Source of the DNA: Pseudomonas sp. SL4(2022)
Lineage (GTDB): Bacteria; Pseudomonadota; Gammaproteobacteria; Pseudomonadales; Pseudomonadaceae
Assembly (NCBI RefSeq): GCF_026625725.1
Contig: NZ_CP113060.1
Location: 2,796,001-2,860,000, forward strand
Length of the DNA: 64,000 bases
Direction of reading: 5' to 3'
Position 1 is the stretch's first letter; every line of letters starts with the position of its first letter. Both the position numbers and the translations under genes were made by a program. This document shows positions 8,101 through 16,193 of this stretch, in pieces. The notes beneath the pieces were generated by a model, which was not told where the DNA came from, made no database searches, and saw nothing but the letters and a program-made list of their open reading frames with translations.

Positions 8101-10072
8101 GCGCTTTCCGCTGATGCCTCGTTTGGCGCTGGAGCGCGCCCAGTTGCAGAAGAATCATGGGCAATACAGTGAGTGTCGCGCGACGCTGCAAGAAAGCTTC
8201 CGCATCAACCCCTTGTGGACGCCGACTGTTCGTCTCTATGTGGAAAGCCTGCTGGATGAGGGCGATAACCTGGCTGATGCGGAAGCCTTGTTAAACCGTG
8301 TGCTCAGCCGAACGCCAGACAACCATGAGTTGCGTGCTTATCTGAGCTATGTACAAGGCGAGCGTGAAGCATATGGTGAGGCTGTTCTGGAGGCCGAACG
8401 GATTCTGCGCGATGAACCAGGTAACGCCTGGGTATGGAACCAGTTAGGGCGTTACAGCGTTGCTTTGGATGATGCCGGGCGACCGCTGCGTCTGGCTCAT
8501 GAATTGGTCAAGTTGCGTGCCGGTGATGCGGATGCCTGGCTGGCGCTGGCTGAGCACGAACAGGACGCTGCTGGGCGTGAGGGCGCCTTGCGTGAGGCCT
8601 TGAGATTCAACCCACGCCACCGTGGTGCGCACGAAAAACTCTTGGACCTGCTGTTGAAGTCCGAGCGTTTTGACGAGTTGCATGAGCTGTTGGCCGCACC
8701 ATGCTGGGGAGGTGCAACGCCGGTTGAATTGGCGGTCTTCGGGCCTAGAGCGACCTATAACAGTGGTAAGCACGACGCTGCGCTGGACGAGTTGCGCCAG
8801 TTGCTGGTGCGCCACAGGAACAGTTTTGAAGCATGGCGTGAGCTTGCGGACTGGCAAGATAGCGCGGGGCACTACTCGGCATACGTGGAATCAGCCAGAG
8901 AAATGGTGCGCCTGGAGCCCAAACTGGCGATCTCCCATGGGTTTCTCGGGCATGCGTTATTGCTCAATGAGCAGAGCGAACAGGCGCTACTGTCGTTTTC
9001 ACAAGCCTTCCGTCTCGATCCCGGTTACACCTTTGCCGGTCTCAACGAGTTCGATCTGCAGCTGAAGTATGGCCGCAAGGATGATTGCCGGGCTGTGTTG
9101 GCGCGTCTATTGGAGACGCCTACCGCCTCTCAGCCTTCGATTCTTCTCAGGGCATTGGACTTCGCTCAGGCGCACAGTGATGTGCAACTTAAACAGCGGG
9201 TGCTTGAGCCTTTATGCCGAGATGACGATAACGCAGGCGCCTGGGCTGATGTGCTCAAACGGTTTGTCGCGCCAGCACGTGATCCAGAGTTGTGGCCCAT
9301 TGTAGAAAAGGCTGCTTCTGAGGGCGCATTACACCATGCAGCTGCGCTTTTCTGGTTAAAGCACGAGGATGCCCGTTGGCTACCCGGCTCGCTTTGGAAA
9401 GGTTTTAGCAGGCTATTGCTCAATGACACCCGGCATGCGGCCAAGCATGCCATGTTGGATTTGTTGGCTGAGCGCGAGAATGCCAACAACCTGCTGGATC
9501 GCACGTTGCAAGCCAGCTGTGAGGCGATGCGCAGCGATGGCATGATCTGGGGGATGGCCAGTTATGCATTGGCGAATCAGGGACTGTACTGGTCAATGCC
9601 CCACTGGCTATCAGATTGGGCACAGCGCACTGACATCCCGGCCTGGGGGCTGAATAATCTGGCCTTGGGGTTACGCGCAACGGGTCGTGATGAGCTGGCT
9701 GCGGCCGTATCCCGCAAGTCGCTTGAACAGATGCCTGAGAATCATGAAGCCATGATCTGGCTTGCGGCTGATGCTGCAAAACAAACAGACATGCAAGCGC
9801 TTGGCATGTGGCAATCGCGTTATCAGGGGGCGCAGCTACGCCCTTATTTCGCCTGCATGCAGCACATGCTGGATGGTTATGCCGAGGCCGTTGAGCACGC
9901 CGATAGCGCGAGAGCTGTGCGCTACTTTTCGACGGCCAAAGCGGTTGCCCGTGGCGGTAGCCATAGCGCTTATCGCCGCTTGCGGCGCGAGCTGGCTTAC
10001 CGCTTGGCCTTTGGGCCGTGCACCCATGTATTGCTGGCGCCATGGCGCTACTTACAACTTCGTTTTGAATAA
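5102..10072 (+). CDS. Giant TPR-repeat protein with an embedded C39-like cysteine peptidase domain
   Basis: A 1656-residue protein without signal peptide or clear membrane segment. Residues 1-300 and about 440-1640 are tandem helical TPR-like repeats (frequent A-x-x-x-L-x-L-x-P-x-N/D periodicity, for example ALQVRPNDPDLLLGLADFYGRSG). Between them, residues 305-440 look like a C39/papain-type domain: Cys319 in HHMTCAPATL, His396 in SGHLQAVVGYD and Asp414 in LIRDPGQ, with Gln314 just before the Cys, giving a plausible intact catalytic set. Start chosen at 5102 because AAGGA (5088-5092) is 9 nt upstream; the ATG at 5093 abuts that SD. GC content looks somewhat lower than the neighbours by eye. 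Function unknown; a scaffold or processing protease are possibilities. Confidence 0.85.
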   Translation: MSSTLTSTTFLAPEPLAQLEALMDQGHFQQAHRLATRHGDYRQWRGAAAMVMASRLSAHLGAPRLADALAYLGYRRYPEAAETRLRYARFLLARRGQFRAWSFLQQFGSWVPESPALHAEWLSFSAYLFALLRDFTRSAAYSERALVLRPQDPWLLVERAYCLEQEDRFTEALECCEQALRLTPSSRPALIQAAMLEVQLNRENQALDRLRSAADASESSGLCAQLVDLLIEVGELDEAEHWLARAEAFSPLLEKGLARWYAGRRCDIASLRGAYAEARELAVQAGGPFYSKVAEQLQAPQGQRCLLPVSFVRQHHMTCAPATLTALSAFWGRPVAHLEVAEEICYDGTSYQAERAWAERNGWLVREFTADWATSCALIDRGLPFTLSVQYTGSGHLQAVVGYDQPRGTLLIRDPGQAQFGECLAESLFATQRASGPRGMVLLPADQAYRLEGLEFPERHLWDNYYRLLCALEVHRREDALSALAELQATASEHRLYFQAQRALAWYDGRETQVLDATEVLLQHFPDDSNLILSKASSLSVLQSRGVQLAWLEQHCQARWSDPLIVVRYANLLADGGGQGATVQYLLNQALRQAPGQAPAWNALASLRWGEGMREQSCELYRFAACLHAANEGYSNQYFRALRCLGRTEEGMHFLRQRHQQLGALAAGPSITLSECLEEVGDAHGARDVLEQALQVRPNDPDLLLGLADFYGRSGELELNYQLLLRAETLCRRGAWLRASVIYSQRSGGDIQQALLWCQEAAELDPLNLSLHRLYAQLLRQSAGEEAVDAYVEALAHRFEHHAGIAEFAVERAQRRSLEAAEATLRRLLHSHPQNAWALRELAVVLARLGRSQEALSLCMHVLAIDPQDTYCHSTHGFVLLQSGQREGAQDAFRKALQRSADNEYASNMLLETCAGQDDVLQSLDYVHAELVRQVTFGEGWMAYQQQAQKLLDPQVLLEQLGEALRQRPDLWQLWVIVARQQALEGHVEQAEALLQSAVERFPLMPRLALERAQLQKNHGQYSECRATLQESFRINPLWTPTVRLYVESLLDEGDNLADAEALLNRVLSRTPDNHELRAYLSYVQGEREAYGEAVLEAERILRDEPGNAWVWNQLGRYSVALDDAGRPLRLAHELVKLRAGDADAWLALAEHEQDAAGREGALREALRFNPRHRGAHEKLLDLLLKSERFDELHELLAAPCWGGATPVELAVFGPRATYNSGKHDAALDELRQLLVRHRNSFEAWRELADWQDSAGHYSAYVESAREMVRLEPKLAISHGFLGHALLLNEQSEQALLSFSQAFRLDPGYTFAGLNEFDLQLKYGRKDDCRAVLARLLETPTASQPSILLRALDFAQAHSDVQLKQRVLEPLCRDDDNAGAWADVLKRFVAPARDPELWPIVEKAASEGALHHAAALFWLKHEDARWLPGSLWKGFSRLLLNDTRHAAKHAMLDLLAERENANNLLDRTLQASCEAMRSDGMIWGMASYALANQGLYWSMPHWLSDWAQRTDIPAWGLNNLALGLRATGRDELAAAVSRKSLEQMPENHEAMIWLAADAAKQTDMQALGMWQSRYQGAQLRPYFACMQHMLDGYAEAVEHADSARAVRYFSTAKAVARGGSHSAYRRLRRELAYRLAFGPCTHVLLAPWRYLQLRFE

Positions 10073-10080
10073 CGTGTTGT

Positions 10081-11409
10081 TTACTCGGGCGCGGCTTGGT
10101 TCTTCGCCTTGAGGCTGTGAAGCCGCTCAACCACATAGCGCAGGTGGATATGCAGCTCATACAGCTCGCTGGAGTAGGACAGCGGCACCTCGACCCGCGC
10201 CAGTTCGTCCTCAAGGCGTTCCAGGCGAGCGATTTCGGCGTCCAGGTCGCTGGGTAGGCTGCCCTTGTACAGCTGCTGATCGATTTCGCGCAGGTGTTTG
10301 TACCAGCGGTAGATGCGCGCGCGGATGCGCCATTGGTAGATCGGGCCGATGGCCTTGAACAGCGGGAAGAGCAGCACCAGCAACGGAATGGCGAGGATGA
10401 TGTAGCGGTCGGCCAGCGAGGCGATGCGAAACGGCAAGTAGCGCTGCAGGATCGGCAAACCTTTGTCGTAGTAGTACTCGGCTTCGCTCAGGGTGTTGAG
10501 TGACAGCGGCGGTTTGGCTGGGTAGCTGCCGGCTGGGTCGAGCAGGCTGCCGTGTTTGAGCACGGTTTTCGCCGCTTCAAGAATCAGTGGCGTGAGCGAG
10601 GGGTGAAACGCTTCGCCGGCCACCAGGGTGGCGACCGGACCGAGGGTGACGATGTCACGGTCCGGGCTGTTGTGTTGCATGTCGAGCATGCCTTCACCGA
10701 CTTCCAGGCGGCTCAGGTAGGGCAGGCGGGCCAGGTAGGCTTCGGTGCGGCGCAGGCTGGCCAGGCGTACTTTGGGCTCCGCCGCCAGGCGCTGGATCAA
10801 GGCATTTTCGGCGGGGCCGACGAAAAAGGCCGCGTCCAGTTCGCCCGCGATCAGCGCCTCAGCGGCCTTGCTGCCGCCCATTTGTTGCCAGTGCTGTGGG
10901 TACTGTGGCGGCTCGATGCGGTTGGCGGCAAATAGCGCGGCGGTTACTGCCTGGGTGCCACTGTTGGCGGAGCCGATGGCCAGGCGCAGCTTGATCAGAT
11001 CGCTCAGGCGTTCGAATTTGGCCGTGTCACCGAGAAACAGCCACAGCGGTTCGCGGTACATCACGCCCAGGCCATTGAGGGTGCTGCGCGCCTCGTCGCT
11101 CAGCGTCAGTTCCTGGCCGCTCTGGACCAGGGCCAGTTCCACGTCGCCGCGACCCAGTTTGTCCAGGTTGTCCGCAGAGCCCGCGCTCTCCACCAGGTCA
11201 AGACTGAAACCCTGCAGCGCCAGTTCGTCTCGCAGCCGCTCGGCAAAGGTGTGGTAGCCACCGCCCACTGCGCCGGTCGCCATGCGGGCATGCATGGGCG
11301 GTGGTGGGGCGACAAAGTAGAAGAGGGCACCGACCAAGGCGGCCACTACGGGCACGATCCACAGGTTGGTCAACAACATAATCTTTAGGTCGCGCAGGAT
11401 TCTTCGCAT
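10081..11409 (-). CDS. TAXI-family TRAP transporter solute-binding protein, membrane anchored
   Basis: A 442-residue protein. Residues about 8-32 form an N-terminal membrane anchor, residues 40-310 the periplasmic TAXI binding domain (ATGAVGGGYHTFAERL and GSANSGTQAVTAALF are typical ligand-site segments), and residues 335-360 a second hydrophobic segment (YIILAIPLLVLLFPLF), followed by a charged coiled-coil-like tail. This anchored form with a C-terminal cytosolic extension is common in Pseudomonas. No DctQ/DctM-type membrane partner is adjacent, so the transported ligand and partner are unknown. It converges on the giant TPR gene with only 8 bp between the stops. Confidence 0.85.
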   Translation of the reverse strand: MRRILRDLKIMLLTNLWIVPVVAALVGALFYFVAPPPPMHARMATGAVGGGYHTFAERLRDELALQGFSLDLVESAGSADNLDKLGRGDVELALVQSGQELTLSDEARSTLNGLGVMYREPLWLFLGDTAKFERLSDLIKLRLAIGSANSGTQAVTAALFAANRIEPPQYPQHWQQMGGSKAAEALIAGELDAAFFVGPAENALIQRLAAEPKVRLASLRRTEAYLARLPYLSRLEVGEGMLDMQHNSPDRDIVTLGPVATLVAGEAFHPSLTPLILEAAKTVLKHGSLLDPAGSYPAKPPLSLNTLSEAEYYYDKGLPILQRYLPFRIASLADRYIILAIPLLVLLFPLFKAIGPIYQWRIRARIYRWYKHLREIDQQLYKGSLPSDLDAEIARLERLEDELARVEVPLSYSSELYELHIHLRYVVERLHSLKAKNQAAPE

Positions 11410-11754
11410 TGCAGTTCCTTGGCCGTGCTCTGAGTGCGTAAAGGTTAACCGTCCGGCGTATTTTCCGCCTGTTGCCCCTGTGCACGTGCGTCGTGCGGGG
11501 CTGTGCCTGGCACTCGATTTAGAGTCAGACAGCTTTATAAGCTTCTGGAACGCGTTTTTCAGGGTTTCCCTATAGCGAATTCGTCTTTATGGGCAATGAT
11601 GGCGCTGTGATATCAATATTTTGGCGTCAATAAAACGAACAGCACCCGACCGTTGCCCCATGACGGTTTAACCTGTTCCGCGGTCTGTCAGGGATGCTCT
11701 TCCGTGGTTTCGCTCTAACCCGGCTGTTGCGGGTTGAACGTAGGAAGGTGGCCT
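11410..11754. other. Intergenic region upstream of the protease pair
   Basis: These 345 bp separate the TAXI gene (minus) from the prodomain-like gene (plus) and must carry both promoters. The part around 11575-11640 is AT-rich for this genome and contains a TGATATCA palindrome. I cannot assign a -35/-10 pair with confidence and see no convincing small ORF. The only firm site is the SD AGGAAGG at 11742-11748. Confidence 0.4.
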
Positions 11755-12447
11755 ATGCCTCGAACCCTGCTCTATATGGCGGTAGCCCTGCTTGCCTCAG
11801 GTGCCACGCTTGCATTCTTACTGCACGAGCCTTCAGCGGGCAACGTCGCTGTTAGGCCTTCTGCCCCGTTGCCTTCTGCTCTGGCTGCTGCGGCGCCGTC
11901 CACCGGTTTGCTGCCGCACAAGCCATTCAGTGCGCCGTCGGTTGCCGCCGTGGGTGTGGTCGCGAGCACGCCAGTTAAAGACGTAACGGTACAAGCGGCT
12001 GCACCGGATGACGATGTGGTTGAGCTTTGGGACAGCCGTTCGCTGGTGCCTGAGCAGCAAGACGAAATGACCCTCTACCGCACCAACATGCCGGTTTCCG
12101 TCCTTGGCACGCTGGCCGTCGGCCAGACCCTGCAGCTGGCCGTGCCGGGGCGCAAAGAACCGCTACGCGCCACGCTGGACGAGACCCACAACACCGGTGT
12201 CGCCGTTTGGAGCGGGTCGGTGCAAGGGGGGCAACCGGAAGACTCGCTGACTGTCGTGCGCGGGCAAGTGGAGACCCATATCACCCTGGCGACCCGCGAT
12301 AAGACCCTGTCGTTTGTGGTGGACAACGCCACCGGCAGCATGCTGATGACCGACCAGAACGAGCTGCTGCTGCGTGCCACCCCGGACGCCCTCGTGACCC
12401 CTGAATCCACGCCGTTGCAGCCGCTCCCACCGCCAACCCGCGGCTGA
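11755..12447 (+). CDS. Exported prodomain-like protein paired with the downstream metzincin protease
   Basis: A 230-residue protein. Residues 1-24 form a signal peptide or anchor (TLLYMAVALLASGATLAFLL), then an Ala/Pro/Ser-rich stretch to about residue 80, then a compact domain (LWDSRSLVPEQQDE to the end) with repeated beta-strand character, including TLAVGQTLQLAVPG and SLTVVRGQVETHITLA. That layout resembles the propeptides of M12B-type proteases, here encoded as a separate gene. The start at 11755 is set by AGGAAGG seven bases upstream. It ends 20 bp before the protease gene. I infer a chaperone or inhibitor role for that protease; the protein alone would be called hypothetical. Confidence 0.65.
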   Translation: MPRTLLYMAVALLASGATLAFLLHEPSAGNVAVRPSAPLPSALAAAAPSTGLLPHKPFSAPSVAAVGVVASTPVKDVTVQAAAPDDDVVELWDSRSLVPEQQDEMTLYRTNMPVSVLGTLAVGQTLQLAVPGRKEPLRATLDETHNTGVAVWSGSVQGGQPEDSLTVVRGQVETHITLATRDKTLSFVVDNATGSMLMTDQNELLLRATPDALVTPESTPLQPLPPPTRG

Positions 12448-12467
12448 GCGCTACAGGATTAGAAACC

Positions 12468-14324
12468 ATGAAAAAACTATTCGTCTGCCTGGCCATGCTC
12501 TTGCTGGCCCCGTTCACTCAAGCTGCCACCGAACCGCGCACCGTCGATCTGCTGGTGCTCTACACCAAAGAGGCGCAAGCCCTGCCCAATGGGCGTGACA
12601 TTGACGCACGCATCGCCAGCTACATCGAATTTGCCAACAACGCGTTCAAGAAGAGCAACGTCAACCTGCGCCTGCGGTTGGTCAACCGGCAACTGCTGAC
12701 CTGGGCCAGCTACCCGACCATATCCGAGAAAGATCTGTCTGCGTTCGCTGCCGATCCACGGGTACAACAACTGCGTGAAACCTACGGCGCCGATGTGGTG
12801 CAACTGATCAGCCGTACCCCAGTGGGCCAGGGCTATGGCGTGTGCGGCATTGGCTACGTACTCTCCGGGCCGAAGAACAGCGGCACGTTCCAGAATGGTG
12901 CCTGGGCCAGTGCCTACGGCATCACCGGCGTGGATTGCAGCCTGAGCACCATGGCTCACGAGATTGGCCACAACCTGGGGTTGCGTCACTCCTATGAGCA
13001 AGACCAGACCGAGGGTTACTACACCTACCTGGCCCGTGGCATTCACCAAGGTACCTATGAATGGGGCCGCGGCTACGGCGTGCAGGGTCGTTTCGCGACC
13101 ATCATGGCCTATCCGCAAGTGTTTAACGCGTCGGTGCAGGCGCCGTTGTTTTCCACCCCAACCCTGGTCGACAGTACCTGTGCCAACCAGGCGTGTGGCC
13201 GTGCCAGCTATGCAGACGCCGCTCGCGCGCTAAATGACATGGCTGCACACATCGCCGCACTGCGTCCGACAAAAGTGCCCGAAACGGTCAACCCCACCAG
13301 CACGCCGACCAAACCCACTACGCCGACCACGCCCACTCCACCCACCACACCGGCCCCGCCCGTAGCACCGCCGGTAACGGCCTGGTGCGCCAAACCCGCG
13401 CTCACAGGCTTGGTAACCAACGGCGAGTTCCGCACCCTGGATGGTTGGAAAACCTTACTTAACGTGGCCAAGCTGAGCCAACTTAACGTCGGTAAAACCT
13501 GCCGTGACGACGCGTTGCAATTCGACCTGCCGGCCGGCCGCGACGATATGCTTGCCACCTCTGTCGGCGCGCTCAAGGTGGGCGCCACCTACCGGTTGAA
13601 AGCCAAGGTCATGCTCAAGGGCACCAACATGCGCGGTAACGTGTACCTGGGCATGGTCCATGAGGAAAACGCCGGTATCAGCTACAGCAGCGCCAACGGT
13701 GCGATCAAGTCGGTGACCAGCAGCGAGTTCACGCCCATCGACATGACCTTTATCTACCAGCCGCCACCCACCGTCGTCCGTAACACCTACCTGGGCCTAT
13801 TAAGCATCAACCGTTTGGGTGTGCTGCTGGATGAAGTTCAGCTCAGCGAAGTGACGCCCACCACCGCAATCAAGCCGCTTACGCCAGCGGCATTCAGTTG
13901 GACGTTCGACAGTGCGATCGGCGAATGGACTGGCTTCTACGGCAGCAATCGGCTCACTGCGCTGGCGGCGACCGGCAAGTCGCTGGAGGTTTACGCGCGT
14001 AAGGCCGATGGCACTGGCGCGAGCCTGTTGCTAGCCGGCAAGGTACAGCCAGGCTTGTCCTATCGCTTTAGCGCTGACGTGATGGTGAGCCGCACCGCCA
14101 GCGTCGCTGCGCTGTCCTATGCCTACCTCTACCTTGAAGACACGTCCGGCAATGCTCGTCTGCTGTCACTCGGTGTGGTGAATACCAAGGGCGGTGTTTG
14201 GAGCAAGTTGCAGCAGAGCTTCCAGGTGCCGACCGGTACTTATCGACGCATGGAACTGCTGGTGCTGGGCACTCGGTCAGATCAATCGTTGTACCTGGAC
14301 AACATCAGCCTTAACCGGCTCTAG
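12468..14324 (+). CDS. Secreted reprolysin-like (M12-type) metallopeptidase with C-terminal beta-domains
   Basis: A 618-residue protein. Residues 1-19 are a Sec signal peptide (MKKLFVCLAMLLLAPFTQA). Residues 24-268 form a metzincin domain with the full zinc motif H164-E-I-G-H168-N-L-G-L-R-H174 and a Met-turn at Met213 (ATIMAYP). Residues about 270-305 are a Thr/Pro linker. Two similar modules follow, about 308-465 and 470-618, each with strand patterns of carbohydrate-binding or galactose-binding folds (TNGEFRTLDGWKTL; FDSAIGEWTGFYG). It is likely a secreted protease that binds a polymer or cell surface. No type I secretion genes are nearby. A strong terminator follows. Confidence 0.87.
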   Translation: MKKLFVCLAMLLLAPFTQAATEPRTVDLLVLYTKEAQALPNGRDIDARIASYIEFANNAFKKSNVNLRLRLVNRQLLTWASYPTISEKDLSAFAADPRVQQLRETYGADVVQLISRTPVGQGYGVCGIGYVLSGPKNSGTFQNGAWASAYGITGVDCSLSTMAHEIGHNLGLRHSYEQDQTEGYYTYLARGIHQGTYEWGRGYGVQGRFATIMAYPQVFNASVQAPLFSTPTLVDSTCANQACGRASYADAARALNDMAAHIAALRPTKVPETVNPTSTPTKPTTPTTPTPPTTPAPPVAPPVTAWCAKPALTGLVTNGEFRTLDGWKTLLNVAKLSQLNVGKTCRDDALQFDLPAGRDDMLATSVGALKVGATYRLKAKVMLKGTNMRGNVYLGMVHEENAGISYSSANGAIKSVTSSEFTPIDMTFIYQPPPTVVRNTYLGLLSINRLGVLLDEVQLSEVTPTTAIKPLTPAAFSWTFDSAIGEWTGFYGSNRLTALAATGKSLEVYARKADGTGASLLLAGKVQPGLSYRFSADVMVSRTASVAALSYAYLYLEDTSGNARLLSLGVVNTKGGVWSKLQQSFQVPTGTYRRMELLVLGTRSDQSLYLDNISLNRL

Positions 14325-14328
14325 CCGG

Positions 14329-14366
14329 AAAAAGCTGGCGCCCGTGGTTGGGGCGCCAGCTTTTTT
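14329..14366. terminator. Bidirectional rho-independent terminator
   Basis: A perfect 10-bp stem GCTGGCGCCC / GGGCGCCAGC (14334-14343 and 14351-14360) with a 7-nt loop is flanked by A5 on the left and T6 on the right. It can therefore end both the protease gene (plus) and the converging yjeH-type gene (minus). Confidence 0.9.
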
Positions 14367-14374
14367 GCCTGCGG

Positions 14375-15643
14375 TTAATGCGCCGAAGAGGGTGAAGTCG
14401 GCGTACGACGGCTGCGAATAGAGTCCAGCGTCGCCAAGATCAGCAGCAGGCCCACGGCGTACCAGGCGTCGTTGCCCAGGGCGATCATCACCAGGGCACA
14501 GAGCAGCGCGCTAAACGCCGCCACCCACCGCCACAGTCCTTTTAACAGCACCCAGCCAGCGGCCATGCTGAACAGATAAATCAGCACAAAGTTGCCATTG
14601 GCGTAGCGGATGAGTTGGTCCACCGACAGTTGCATCACCGCTGCCAAGCTGGCGCACAGGGCGCAGATAATCACCACCAGCAACAAGGCGCGAGCCGGCA
14701 CACCGTGATGGTTACGCTGGGCCAGCGGGCGCGGCAATTTGCCTTCATCAGCCAGGCTCCAGATCAACCGCGCAAAGCCCTGCACATAGACATTCATCGA
14801 AGCAAAGCAGGCCAGGTAGCCGATCAGCGCGCTAAGCCAGCGGGCCTTGGCGCCGAACAGTTGGTCGAGCATACGCGGCAGTGACGCAGCATCGGTCTGC
14901 ACATCGCCGTAGGCATGAAAACTCAACACCGCCACCGAAAAGGCCCAGTACACCAGGCCTGCCAGCAGCACACCCAACAGCAGCGCCAGTGGGAAGTCGC
15001 GTTCAGGGTTCTTGAATTCCTCGCCCATATGGGTAAAGGCTTCGATGCCGACAAAACACCAGAACATCACCCCCAGCGCGACGGGCAGCAGATGCCAGGA
15101 ACCACTCAGTTCCGGCAGCAAAGGTTGATTGGCGTGGGGCAAATCACCGGCCCACCAGATCAACCCCACCGTGGCAATAATCGCCAAGGCAATCGCCCCC
15201 TGCACCATGCCCGAGGCCTTTGCCGGGCGTTGGCCGAGGAGCAACATCGCCCCCAGCGTAGCGAGTTGAATCAGCAGCGCTTCTCTGCGGCCGATGGCAA
15301 ACAAGGCCTGGAAAAAGCCGGTGGAAATATTCAGCGCTGCCGGCAAACCCACCGGCAACACCGCAATAAACAGTAGGGCGCTGATACGCTCCATCCGCGG
15401 CCCAAAGGCGCGGCCAATCAAATGCGGCGCGCCGCCGGCATGGGGGAAGTGCCGACCCAGCTGAGCGAAGGTAAACGCCACTGGCAGCACCAGAGCGATC
15501 AGCAGCATCCAGGCCCATAACGACGCCTCGCCGGCAGCAGTGGCGGCCAGCGCCGGGATCACAAAAATGCCCGTGCCCAGCAGCGAGGTACTTAGCAGGC
15601 CAATCCCTTGCAGCAGGCTCAATTCCGGGTTCAGACGACTCAT
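14375..15643 (-). CDS. yjeH: APC-family amino-acid exporter, YjeH type (methionine/branched-chain)
   Basis: A 422-residue integral membrane protein with about 12 hydrophobic helices. The N-terminal GIGLLSTSLLGTGIFVIPALAA is the APC helix-1 ligand-binding break, and the sequence through HFPHAGGAPHLIGRAFG matches YjeH, which in E. coli exports L-methionine and branched-chain amino acids. It is divergent from an Lrp/AsnC-type regulator with 128 bp between the starts, suggesting that the regulator controls it in response to an amino acid. Substrate assignment is by family only. Confidence 0.88.
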   Translation of the reverse strand: MSRLNPELSLLQGIGLLSTSLLGTGIFVIPALAATAAGEASLWAWMLLIALVLPVAFTFAQLGRHFPHAGGAPHLIGRAFGPRMERISALLFIAVLPVGLPAALNISTGFFQALFAIGRREALLIQLATLGAMLLLGQRPAKASGMVQGAIALAIIATVGLIWWAGDLPHANQPLLPELSGSWHLLPVALGVMFWCFVGIEAFTHMGEEFKNPERDFPLALLLGVLLAGLVYWAFSVAVLSFHAYGDVQTDAASLPRMLDQLFGAKARWLSALIGYLACFASMNVYVQGFARLIWSLADEGKLPRPLAQRNHHGVPARALLLVVIICALCASLAAVMQLSVDQLIRYANGNFVLIYLFSMAAGWVLLKGLWRWVAAFSALLCALVMIALGNDAWYAVGLLLILATLDSIRSRRTPTSPSSAH

Positions 15644-15708
15644 GTTGTATGCTCTGCGGTTTCGTTCGCCATGTTAAATCGCCCGCCTGTTACAGGCTGC
15701 TGGCGAAG

Positions 15709-15726
15709 CGTCGGCTTTGACCGACG
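15709..15726. promoter_or_regulatory. Dyad in the yjeH / Lrp-regulator intergenic region
   Basis: A perfect 6-bp inverted repeat CGTCGG-CTTTGA-CCGACG lies in the shared 128-bp promoter region. It could be an operator, but no Lrp-type consensus was tested and a 6-bp dyad is expected often by chance. Confidence 0.25.
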
Positions 15727-15771
15727 ATCTGGCGCATTTGGCCGTCAAATTGCCTTTTTCGAGAGCCCCGC

Positions 15772-16191
15772 GTGGACAAGTTCGATCAGCAGATACTCGC
15801 CCTGTTGCGCGCCGATGCGCGCTTACCCGTCAGCCAGATCGCCCGTGAGGTCAACCTGTCGCGCTCGGCCGTCAGTGAGCGCATTCGCCAACTGGAGCAG
15901 ACGGGCGTGATCCGTGGTTATCAGGCGCAGGTGGCACTGCCCGGTGCAGGCGCGATCACGGCTTATCTGGAGTTGTTCTACCAAGGCGGACGCTGCGAGC
16001 ACTATGTCGAGCGCATGCGCGTGTACCCGGAGGTGCGCCGCTGCAGCGGTATCAGTGGCGAAACGGACATGCTGGTGGTCATCGAAGCGCCCTCCATGCA
16101 GCGTCTGAGCGAGGTGCGCGGCGAGATCGAAAACTTCCCCGGCATACAGAAAGTGAAGACCCACATGGTGGTCAAGGATTGGCTGTTTTGA
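15772..16191 (+). CDS. Lrp/AsnC family transcriptional regulator
   Basis: A 139-residue protein. Residues 1-60 form a winged HTH (DKFDQQILALLRADARLPVSQIAREVNLSRSAVSERIRQLEQTGVI). Residues 65-135 form the RAM/AsnC ligand-sensing domain, including CSGISGETDMLVVIEAP. The start codon is GTG at 15772. Its position next to and divergent from the YjeH-type exporter suggests it senses the exported amino acid, as Lrp relatives often do for adjacent exporters; this is inference. The stop lies two bases before the sbcD start, so readthrough into sbcD is likely. Confidence 0.9.
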   Translation: MDKFDQQILALLRADARLPVSQIAREVNLSRSAVSERIRQLEQTGVIRGYQAQVALPGAGAITAYLELFYQGGRCEHYVERMRVYPEVRRCSGISGETDMLVVIEAPSMQRLSEVRGEIENFPGIQKVKTHMVVKDWLF

Positions 16192-16193
16192 GC

